Shown: in pieces, positions 34,925 through 42,412 of the stretch
Position numbering within the stretch: the stretch's first letter is position 1
Layout of the letters: each line of letters begins with the position of its first letter
Source of the DNA: Lophium mytilinum
Taxonomy: Eukaryota; Ascomycota; Dothideomycetes; Mytilinidiales; Mytilinidiaceae
Direction of reading: 5' to 3'
Assembly: GCA_010093605.1 (NCBI GenBank)
Contig: MU004192.1
Coordinates: forward strand, 633,774 to 697,773
DNA length: 64,000 bases
Notes under the pieces: model-generated
What the model was told of the DNA's origin: nothing
Seen by the model: the letters and a program-made list of their open reading frames with translations, nothing else
Databases searched by the model: none
Translations under genes and position numbers: made by a program

Positions 34925-36313
34925 TCACTGGTGGCAAGCTAAAGCCTGTTCAATGAGCGTTGCGATCTGTATATGATTGGCATTGGTGGCCATGTGGCTC
35001 TGTGGACGTCCGAGCTTGATGACCGTCGCAAACTCGGCCAAGTCGAACCTGTAACCCCCGCGCCTGGTTGCGAAATGAAAATCTTGCTCGTCTGACGCTT
35101 CTTCAAAGTTGATGTCCTTAAATTGGAGATGGAAACGCGATGTTTCGCGCCAGGGTGCCGGCATTGTCAGATAGCCTTCGCTGCCGATTACTGTGAGAGT
35201 CTCGGGAATGATGACGCCGTGGCCTATGGTAACAGTTGCTGTGGCGTTATCGTAGGATACCGTCAGTTTATAGAGATGACTCGGGTCCTCGTTCGACCCG
35301 GAGCTGAGCGTCTCTGAGAAGACATTAAGGACAGAGCGACCGTATAGTATACGAACGATAGGCAATAAAGCTTCGCCCACAAGACCAACACATAGCTGCC
35401 CACCGTCTGAGACGGAAGTACAGCATCGCTGGGATGTCTCTTCAAGTAGTGGCGCGCTCAAATTGACAGCTATGGATAGGACTCGTCCGATTTTGCCGTT
35501 TTGCGCAATGGCTGTCATCCGTTCAATCGCTGGCGTGAAGGCAGACGGGATCGACTCTAACAGCACAACACCTTTAGCTGCAGCCAGCTCAAAACACCCT
35601 TCTGCTTCCGCTCTCGATAAGCTGAGAGGGCTTGCGCATAGGACATGCTTCCGAGCCTGGAGGGCGTGGCGTATGTTTATTGTCCGTAGGGGGAGTTCGC
35701 TGGAGAGATAGACAGCTTCAGTGCTCTCGTACAGCTGCTCGAGCGTCTTGCAGACACGGATATCCTTCCCGTCAGCGACAAGATCTATCAGATCCTGCGA
35801 CTCAGTCCGCAGTGCGACAATTTCAACCCCAGCCGTTGCTGCTGCGCCCGCTACGAGATCCCTGACGGCACTATCAGTCCCAACGGCACCCATACTCACA
35901 ACGCTACGCAATGCAGTACTCGAAACATTCGCCACCTCCTCCGGAATGAACGCTACCTCACAATACCTCCTCAAATTCTCCACATACGCTTCCGGACCCT
36001 CCCAGCTATCAAATACGGCTACAACGTCAATGTTGTACCTCAGCACATTGTTGATCTTGTCGTCGCACTCCTCTAGCACCACCAAGTCCGCGAGCTTGGT
36101 CTGGCGAACATTTTCGATTCGCTGCACGACGTCTTGGGCTAGGAAGCGCTTGCCCCGACCGGCGTCGAAAATGTCAGTTAGCACGGCGACAATGAGGTAG
36201 GTGCCGAGGGCGCGGGCGCGGCGAAGCTGGTCGAGGTGGGCTTCGTGGAGGAGGTCGAAGGTACCGTAGGTTATCACGCGGCGGCCCGGAGGCCGCTGGC
36301 GTGGTGAGAGCAT
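34925..36313 (-). CDS. Cytidylyltransferase-like / Gfo-Idh-MocA-like fusion protein
   Basis: A single exon of 462 residues from the ATG at 36313. Residues about 12-140 form a nucleotidyltransferase of the glycerol-3-phosphate cytidylyltransferase (TagD) type: VITYGTFDLLHEAHLDQLRR, IVAVLTD, RIENVRQTKLADLVV, and VSSTALRSVV where the family has its ISTT-type motif. The HxGH signature reads HEAH, with both His kept and the Gly replaced by Ala. Residues about 150-462 align by pattern with Gfo/Idh/MocA oxidoreductases (ALQARKHVLCASPLSLSRAE, ESIPSAFTPAIERM, GKIGRVLSI). However, the catalytic EKP reads ASP and the GxGxxA dinucleotide loop is degenerate. TagD-like enzymes make CDP-polyols such as CDP-glycerol. 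The substrate is unknown. The gene is intronless and the fusion is unusual for a fungus, so bacterial transfer is possible. Confidence 0.82.
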   Translation of the reverse strand: MLSPRQRPPGRRVITYGTFDLLHEAHLDQLRRARALGTYLIVAVLTDIFDAGRGKRFLAQDVVQRIENVRQTKLADLVVLEECDDKINNVLRYNIDVVAVFDSWEGPEAYVENLRRYCEVAFIPEEVANVSSTALRSVVSMGAVGTDSAVRDLVAGAAATAGVEIVALRTESQDLIDLVADGKDIRVCKTLEQLYESTEAVYLSSELPLRTINIRHALQARKHVLCASPLSLSRAEAEGCFELAAAKGVVLLESIPSAFTPAIERMTAIAQNGKIGRVLSIAVNLSAPLLEETSQRCCTSVSDGGQLCVGLVGEALLPIVRILYGRSVLNVFSETLSSGSNEDPSHLYKLTVSYDNATATVTIGHGVIIPETLTVIGSEGYLTMPAPWRETSRFHLQFKDINFEEASDEQDFHFATRRGGYRFDLAEFATVIKLGRPQSHMATNANHIQIATLIEQALACHQ

Positions 36314-37020
36314 TTTGGAGATGTAGGAGGTGTAGGCGAGGTTCTCAGTCCTTTGGCAAGATTCAGCGCGTGATGATTTCTTCGCATGTCTCTCTATCAG
36401 ACCTACATTTCAGAGGCCATTGCTGCGTCTTAGATGTCCGCGGTTTAACCTTGACAAGGCTGAGACTACAGTTATTGAGAAGTCTGACTCCGGTGCAAAC
36501 TGCGTTGATCGCTATCTTCAAGCATTTGTGGCGACGGCGAGCCTTTTAAGTCTTTCTGCAATACTTTCAAACCTCATCTCAGACCCCGCAGTAGTGTGGG
36601 GTACAGTCCAAATCACAATGCAGATATGTGTTAGACGGGTAAGAGATCAACCATGTACTGTACCCGGCACTAGTCTACTGGCGGCATCGCAAGCGCATGC
36701 AGTGGAGACTTTCCTTCAAACGCGCCTCGCAGTCCGCCTCGTCCACCGCCAAGTCTTCCCCACCCCAAAACTTCGCATCTTCCAATCATTATCTACACAC
36801 CATCTTTTCTTGGCCGGCCCGACTGCTCTCCTGCCGCGATACGAGAAACACGAGGGAGGCTGTGCATGCGCCTTTCTATCGCGAGATCAACTTTGTTATC
36901 AAGCTTTCGCGCTTGCAGAGCTGGAATGAATGCACTTAATGGTGGAGATGCGCTGGTTCGCCATGATCCGTTTCATCGATTTAAAGTGGTATGCGAATGG
37001 GATTGATTAAGCGTTGAAGC
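36314..37020. other. Region between divergent genes, possible small exon
   Basis: Divergent promoter between the fusion gene and the unknown gene on plus. It contains an ATG frame at 36697-36939 (80 codons, listed separately). A short coding-like stretch in another frame follows it (about 36925-36990, ALNGGDALVRHDPFHRFKV). Confidence 0.4.
36697..36939 (+). CDS. Small hypothetical ORF or unplaced upstream exon
   Basis: An 80-codon ATG frame (MQWRLSFKRASQSASSTAK at the start; INFVIKLSRLQSW near the end). Composition looks protein-like, but there is no domain, signal peptide or membrane helix. It lies about 80 nt before the next plus-strand gene and could be a 5' exon of it, a separate small gene, or chance. 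Confidence 0.2.
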   Translation: MQWRLSFKRASQSASSTAKSSPPQNFASSNHYLHTIFSWPARLLSCRDTRNTREAVHAPFYREINFVIKLSRLQSWNECT

Positions 37021-38581
37021 ATGAAGAATTACCAATACGCGTATGAGGGGGAGGAGGACCTGAATACGAGGGTGAAGGTATGCCTCTTTATCAATTGCAA
37101 TTTTTCCATTCAAAATTTCCCATGTCCATCGTTTCTACTATCCCATGCGCCCGTACTTACGTCTCCAGGCTCCATCCCATTACGAGTCCTCGCCCACGTC
37201 GTCCATCCCTCCGCAACGTGTTCTCACAACGTCGACAACTGGAACGAATGCACCCCTCCTCCCTTCCTCGAGCTATGGAGATCAGGGCGTGAAAACCATC
37301 TTCCACATCTACCACACAAAACATCACTTCAGCATAACACCCACCCTCAACCCAACCAAAGAACGTCGCTGGGTCCCGCGAAAGAAAGCAGCACGCCTCG
37401 CGCGCATCGAACGCCGACACGAAAAATCAACCGCGCAAGCGTGGGCTACGAACCCCCAAACGCCCCATAGCTCCGCACTAGAACATCCTCAAAACCCAAG
37501 AACAAGAAAGACCGCATTCGAAGACGACACCGCCTCCACTTTCCAGGAGTTCAAAGACGATCCTAAACCCGCCGGCGCCGACAACAACGCGCATACAGAC
37601 GCCGAATTCTTCCTCTACAGCCCCCACTTGTGCTTCAACTCGCCGCCGCGGGTCCTGCGCGTCGGGTCGCCGCAGCACTCCCACCCCCTCGCCCTCCTCC
37701 ACTGCTCCCTCCTCTGGCGCACCTGGACCATCCAACTCGGCGCCGCGCTGGCCGACCCAGGCGTCGTCGACCCCCGCGGCGTCGTCAGCTACGCGCACAA
37801 CGCCCCCGCTGCCTCGGGCGACGCAACCGCCCTCCGCGGCTACAAAGTCCGCAATTGGCGTCTCTGGGGCGAGACGGGGAAATCCTACGTCCACGCCGTG
37901 CACGCCGCGCGCAAGGCGAAGCGCGCGGGGTGGGTGGATCCAGACACAGGCTCCAGCGCCGGGCTTGTCGGGGAAAAAACCATTAACGTAAGCGTGGCGG
38001 CGCGCGCCGAGGAGGTCGTGGTACTGCGGTGGGCGGCGCCGCTGTCGCGGGACACGCGGCGGTATGTGTTCAGCTACGCGGGGGTGGAGTTTTGCTGGAA
38101 GGGGACGGGGACGGTGGAAGAGGGGGGCGCGTGTGGGGGGTGGGTACGGTGGAATCATTTGAAGCTGGTGGCACGGGTGCCGGGTGAGACAGGGGAAGAG
38201 CCGGTCAGATGGGGGGGCAAGGAGAGTGAGGGGGAGGGGTTTAGGAAGGAGGTTTGTCTCGGGACGTATACGAGCTCTGTGGCGACCCGGAAGGCGGGGC
38301 GGTTGTGTTTGTTTGATGCAGCGATTTGGAGGTTTGTGGTGGAGTGGTTCCCCGGAGCGTTGGATGGGTTGATGGATCTGAGGATTGGGGAGGGTGAGAC
38401 GGGGGAGGGCGAGACGGGGGATGAGGTTTTGACGGAGCGCGTGAGGGCGTTGAAGAAGACGAGATTGTATGCGGTGGTTGTGGCGACGGCGATGTGTATG
38501 GTGCTGGGCGAGAAGCAGAAACGGGAAACGCTGAGGAAGGTTGTGGAGCTGCTGGCGGATGTGGCGAGTAATATGGGATAG
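37021..38581 (+). CDS. Conserved-looking fungal protein of unknown function
   Basis: Two-exon model: 37021-37077 and 37169-38581 (91-nt intron, donor GTATGC, acceptor GTCTCCAG). This joins MKNYQYAYEGEEDLNTRVK to APSHYESSPTSS in frame; the product is 489 residues. The alternative is a single exon from the ATG at 37145. Features: a globular block VKTIFHIYHTKHHFSITPTL followed by a very basic KKAARLARIERRHEKS, then HPLALLHCSLLWRTWTIQLG, a Trp-rich middle (NWRLWGETGKSYVHAVHAAR) and a C-terminal helical part containing LYAVVVATAMCMVLG. A Gly/Glu-rich tandem repeat (GEGETGEGETGDE) lies near residue 430. No family recognised. Confidence 0.6.
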
Positions 38582-39020
38582 GGGGTTTGATGGGGATAGA
38601 ATGAGCTTTGGGTCGATCTTGGATGATCTTACTTTATGTTTATATGGTTTTGGGACCGAGAAAGGAGTAAGATATCAAAGCTAGACAGTGCATTTCCAGA
38701 AGTCTAGGCACGCTCGCTCCTCACCGTTCAAGATGCTCCAGCAGATTATAAAGCTTCTAATTATACATAGAAGCCCCTAGAGCCTGAATCAGAGAACTTT
38801 CATGGATTTCCAACCCACCTGTTGACCCTATGCATGTGGGGCTTGTGGTTGTACGGCTGGAGGATGTTTGGACGGATGGTAGGGCTCGTTCTAATACACT
38901 GGCAAGTATAGCGAGATTAACACTAAAAATTGTTAAAAATTGATGGCATTACACGCTATACATGATCTACACCTCATCTGATCAATTTCAAGTAATCAAT
39001 TCCTAAGACTACCACCCTCA
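38582..39020. other. Intergenic between convergent genes
   Basis: AT-richer 3' flanking sequence. No gene, RNA or repeat was recognised. Confidence 0.6.
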
Positions 39021-40127
39021 TCACATTCCCGCAATATACCGATGCCCATCCGTCACCTCCGTAACCATCACCTTCATCCCCACCCTCACCTCCGCCGCCT
39101 TCCTCGGCACACACAGCATGCCAAAGCACGGCTTAAACCTAATCCCGGGATCGACGCGCCGATACTTCATCAGCGTATCCCACGGCTGCCGCTTATGCTC
39201 CACCGCCGTCTCCGGATCCACATTCGGCACATGGCACCGCGCACAGCGCGCGACCACATCCAGCACCACACTCTCCGACACCAGCTCATGCATCACATTT
39301 GCGTAGAATGTCGACGCCGCGTCCGACGCCGCCGCCGCCGCCGGCACGATCCGCAGCGTCTTCCACCGGTCCTCGGCCCACGGCTCCACGCCGTCGACGA
39401 GGATGTTCGGCCGGAAGCGCGTCACGCCGATAACGTCCTCGTCTTGCGCGGCGAGGCGAGTGTTGAGCTCCGCGATGCTCTTCTCGCTGCCGACGAGGAC
39501 GGGGAAGAGGTCGGCGAAGCAGGTCGAGGCGGCGCGGCCGAGGATTTTCTTGCTGCCGTTGCCGACGAGGGCGCGGGGGGAGGAGGAGATGGGGGGTTTG
39601 TAGACGAGGCGGACGTCTTGGGCGAAGAAGGCGTTGAAGGGGTGCGTGAGGGCGGCGGGGTACTCGTAGGTTGGCATCGTGGTGCTCCAGACGGTGGCGT
39701 CTTGGACGTGGGTGTTTTCGGCGAGCCAGGTGGGGGAGGGGTGCGCGGGGATGGTGAAGGTGAGTTTTTCGTCGACGGAGGAGGGGGCGGGTGCTGTGAT
39801 GGTGAGGGTGTCGCTGGCGCTGTCGTAGGAGGGCCGGATCAGGGTCATGCGCGCGTTTTGACGGATGGTGAGGAATTTGCGGTCAGGGTAGGATACCCAC
39901 ATCCATTGGCGGTCTAGGTCGAGGCCGGTTGGTAAAAGGCGTGCTGAGGTTACGGAGATGCCGTGGCAGGATTTTATCGGGTGGAGGAAGAGGTTGGTGA
40001 TGGTTGTTGGGGGCGGTAGAGGAATTCTGGACCGCTTGCTCCATTGGTTTATAATGAGATAGATGGAGAGTGGGAGAATGAGAATGGCTGTTACAATGAC
40101 GGCCTGTAGAGCTTTTGAAAGGGCCAT
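39021..40127 (-). CDS. Membrane-anchored MOSC-domain molybdenum-cofactor protein (mARC family)
   Basis: A single exon of 368 residues from the ATG at 40127. An N-terminal membrane helix (about 10-27, AVIVTAILILPLSIYLII) is followed by the MOSC N-terminal beta-barrel (FLHPIKSCHGISVTSARLLP, GLDLDRQWMWV) and the MOSC domain. The latter has RPNILVDGVEPWAEDRW and, at about 293-305, CARCHVPNVDPET, where a Cys is the expected molybdenum ligand. This is the layout of the mitochondrial amidoxime-reducing component, which reduces N-hydroxylated compounds with cytochrome b5 and its reductase. The N-terminus suggests outer mitochondrial membrane anchoring with the catalytic part cytosolic. Substrate not determinable. 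Confidence 0.88.
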   Translation of the reverse strand: MALSKALQAVIVTAILILPLSIYLIINQWSKRSRIPLPPPTTITNLFLHPIKSCHGISVTSARLLPTGLDLDRQWMWVSYPDRKFLTIRQNARMTLIRPSYDSASDTLTITAPAPSSVDEKLTFTIPAHPSPTWLAENTHVQDATVWSTTMPTYEYPAALTHPFNAFFAQDVRLVYKPPISSSPRALVGNGSKKILGRAASTCFADLFPVLVGSEKSIAELNTRLAAQDEDVIGVTRFRPNILVDGVEPWAEDRWKTLRIVPAAAAASDAASTFYANVMHELVSESVVLDVVARCARCHVPNVDPETAVEHKRQPWDTLMKYRRVDPGIRFKPCFGMLCVPRKAAEVRVGMKVMVTEVTDGHRYIAGM

Positions 40128-40600
40128 TGTGCCTTCTGTTTGACTGCGGGGGGATCTGAATCCTCTGAAGTAAAATGCGAAGGCAAGGACGTTAAGAGAA
40201 GAGGATACGAAGAACTTCTTTAAGAACTAAAACCCGTCCGCGTATGCCGAAGATATTACCAAATATTTTGTTCTATGTAAAGGGGTAATTCTCCTAGGGG
40301 ACAAGTCTCAACGCTAGGTACCTCGAACACATATGATAGATATGGAGTTACCACCCGGTAGATGCTGAGCATGAGGAGGGAGAGTCCATAATATGTATGT
40401 ACAAATGGATGACGGAAATTCTAGAACGTTGCTGACATCGTTGCTTGCTAGCAGAACGATATCGGCGGGGCAGTCGGCATTTCTCTCGGACTCGGCATGC
40501 CGATGCCAAGAGATATGATGACTAAGATAGCTTAACGAGTTTTCTTAAGCTCCGCGCAAAAACTCGTCTGTCCGCATCCTCAACATCCCAACTCGAACTT
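40128..40600. other. Intergenic, divergent promoter region
   Basis: Lies between the MOSC gene (minus) and the start of the snoRNA host transcript (plus). No coding frame; presumably holds both promoters. Confidence 0.5.
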
Positions 40601-40797
40601 TCGCATCACAATAGACGTGCAGGCCTTGCTTCCTGTAGCGGCTCAGTGCTATCACTGTAGCTGCATGGCCCATCGATCACTAACAGGAAGCTTCTCGATG
40701 CCGCTGCTGGCCAGCACTTCGGAAGCTACGAGATCTGCTCGCAGGTTCACGAAAGTGTCTGTCTCTCACGGTAAGACTTTTCAGTACCCCCCCTTCC

Positions 40798-40891
40798 TCT
40801 TAATGATGATTTTTCATACCGTATACAAACTAGAGTCTTTGACCTCCACGGAAGAATGAAACTTACACGAAAGCACGTCAGTCTGAACAAG
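40798..40891 (+). ncRNA. snR78: Box C/D snoRNA, snR78 homologue (guide for 25S Um2421)
   Basis: C box ATGATGA at 40803-40809, D box CTGA at 40883-40886, D' TTGA at 40839-40842, C'-like GAATGAA. The 12 nt at 40826-40837 (CAAACTAGAGTC) are complementary to 25S GACUCUAGUUUG. The D'+5 rule places the methyl on the U of GACU, which corresponds to yeast U2421 (guided by snR78). It lies in host intron 1 (40771-40954). Confidence 0.82.
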
Positions 40892-41039
40892 ATGCTTCCA
40901 CAACACGCGCTCGAAATATTTTCGGTCACACAGATCGCTAACGTATCCGCGCAGGCTCTTCTTGACCGCAGACCTACACCCTCCACTGTCTCTATCGCGA
41001 AATGTAAGCTGTCTCTGGCTCGTTCTTCTTTACCCTACA

Positions 41040-41140
41040 CAATTTTATGATGATCAGAGTGCTTTGCACGCTGGAAATTACCGACTGAGACCTCTGGTCT
41101 ACGACGACAAAAAAGGCTGATTCTGAACCTATTGTGTCAA
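41040..41140 (+). ncRNA. snR77: Box C/D snoRNA, snR77/SNORD65-like (guide for 18S Um578)
   Basis: C box ATGATGA at 41047-41053, D' CTGA at 41085-41088, D box CTGA at 41117-41120 or 41123-41126. The flanks ACACAAT and ATTGTGT can close a 7-bp external stem. The guide GCTGGAAATTACCG (41070-41083) pairs with the universal 18S GCGGUAAUUCCAGC with one bulged A. The D'+5 rule points to the U of GGUAAUU, consistent with yeast U578/human U627. It lies in host intron 2. Confidence 0.75.
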
Positions 41141-41263
41141 TACCTTCATTTTGCCAGATTTCATTGAAGGATCTTAGACTGACATACCTAGTCGCAGAGA
41201 CCTCACCCTCCACCTTTGCCAAACTCATTTACGGTACGCAGATCGCTCTTCCTCCTCCCACCG

Positions 41264-41353
41264 ACTATATGATGAATGGCACTGGGCTCCGAAAATTCAT
41301 GAACGGATATGCCTTTTTGTGGCAGGCCTAGAAAACCTCGCCCACTGATTGTC
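41264..41353 (+). ncRNA. Box C/D snoRNA, possible 25S guide
   Basis: C box ATGATGA at 41269-41275, D box CTGA at 41345-41348 (80 nt, the usual size), flanks with a short GAC/GTC stem. A candidate D' (CCGA, 41289-41292) follows GCACTGGGC (41279-41287), complementary to 25S GCCCAGUGC over 9 nt. The segment before D was not matched. It lies in host intron 3 and occupies the place of yeast snR76, but the guides do not fit C2197. Confidence 0.6.
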
Positions 41354-41483
41354 AACACCATACACCCATCTTCCTGGATGATAGACTTGCTCTTTTACTG
41401 AGACGTCTCTAGGATAGCCTCACTTCGCAGTGATGCATAGTATTCTTACGCAATGTAAGTTGCCGGCGTCACTTCCGCATTTT

Positions 41484-41578
41484 TCCTACATGATGAACCA
41501 TTTAGATGACGAGTCTTATCCGGGTTTCCGATGCAGACAACCTTTTTTATATACCATTCATGCATTTTCTGATCCAGT
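41484..41578 (+). ncRNA. Box C/D snoRNA with two guides to adjacent 25S segments
   Basis: C box ATGATGA at 41490-41496, D box CTGA at 41569-41572, external stem CTAC/GTAG. TTAGATGACGAG (41502-41513) is complementary to 25S CUCGUCAUCUAA, and CCATTCATGC (41554-41563) to GCAUGAAUGG, which lies only about 11 nt downstream in the rRNA. The second match starts six nt from D, so methylation by the +5 rule is not certain. It lies in host intron 4. Confidence 0.75.
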
Positions 41579-41757
41579 AGCACAATCTCCGCATGCTCTT
41601 CTACTGCTGTGCTATTCGCAACATGCTAACGGCAATCACAACAGGTTCTTTCATACAAGTCGATCAGACACCATACATCCTCCACCCTTGTAGCCTGTCT
41701 ACTTCGCCCAGCTACGAGCCTTCCGGTACGGCACTTCCCATCCAACGCACTATTCCA

Positions 41758-41844
41758 CATTACATGATGATTCGACCTACAATGACAAGCATATGTCCTA
41801 GTTGCCTTCGGGTGCGAAGACGAGAATGTCTTAACTGATTAATC
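41758..41844 (+). ncRNA. snR74: Box C/D snoRNA, snR74/U27 homologue (guide for 18S Am28)
   Basis: C box ATGATGA at 41764-41770, D box CTGA at 41835-41838, D' CCTA at 41797-41800. GACAAGCATATG (41784-41795) is a perfect 12-nt complement of the 18S 5' end, CAUAUGCUUGUC. The fifth nucleotide upstream of D' pairs with A28, the target of yeast snR74 and vertebrate U27. It lies in host intron 5. Confidence 0.85.
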
Positions 41845-41990
41845 ACCAGAGGCTTTTTTGTTTCATTGCATCTGATGAAACTGCGCTGACCTGTTTCTCA
41901 GCCACTAACTCTGACGCTGACCCAAATCTCGGCTTTGATTCTAAACTGTATGTATTTTTCCTTCCGTACCTCTGGTCACCACCCACGAAA

Positions 41991-42092
41991 GTGTCTCAAA
42001 TGATGATACTCTTTCATTCACGACGGTCTACTTAGCTACTTCGTAGCGTTGATGACGTCGCCCTAGACCGGGCTAAACTCTGATACCGACAC
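41991..42092 (+). ncRNA. snR73: Box C/D snoRNA, snR73/U35 homologue (guide for 25S Cm2959)
   Basis: C box ATGATGA at 42000-42006, D box CTGA at 42080-42083, D' CTTA at 42031-42034. The flanks GTGTC and GACAC close a 5-bp stem. TCACGACGGTCTA (42018-42030) is a 13-nt complement of 25S UAGACCGUCGUGA. The D'+5 rule selects the first C of GACC, yeast C2959/human C4506. It lies in host intron 6. Confidence 0.85.
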
Positions 42093-42412
42093 TCTAGCTC
42101 TGCCTTGTTACTACTTCAGTTCTTGACAGTACATGTAGCTAACTCGCATCACAGTGCATTATAGGTCACTAAACACATGACATCTCGTAGAAACTAAGGT
42201 GAGTGGTATATAGCAACTAGAACTATGAATATGAACACCATGAAGCTCTATCAAGGGTATCGTGCGATTTTGTTTTGTATGCTCGTCTCAACGAATGTGG
42301 CAAACGATATGCAAATGCTACCCCTCTCATTCGTGACCCATTAGAGGTGAGAAGAGTACCCGCGAACGCCGTTGAATCCATGCATGCATCATCATCCTAC
42401 CTACTTTCGAAC

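Larger units (their letters stand above)
40620..42204 (+). ncRNA. Spliced non-coding host transcript of six box C/D snoRNAs
   Basis: Splice signals define a chain of short exons: first exon ending 40770, then 40955-41003, 41198-41233, 41431-41454, 41645-41725, 41902-41947 and 42155-42198. Donors are GTAAGA, GTAAGC, GTACGC, GTAAGT, GTACGG and GTATGT, with another GTGAGT after the last exon; several acceptors follow GCTAAC or CTGAC branch sites. Each of the six introns holds exactly one box C/D snoRNA. Joined exons do not keep an ORF (an early in-frame stop in exon 2), so the exons look non-coding. The transcript ends are not visible; 40620 and 42204 are guesses. Intronic C/D clusters in non-coding hosts are known from filamentous ascomycetes. 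Confidence 0.8.

Noticed and set aside
37478-38158. 226-codon minus-strand frame
   Set aside because: Antisense shadow of the unknown gene at 37-38.6 kb in GC-rich coding sequence.
39042-39917. 291-codon plus-strand frame, Gly/Glu/Arg-rich
   Set aside because: Antisense shadow of the MOSC gene.
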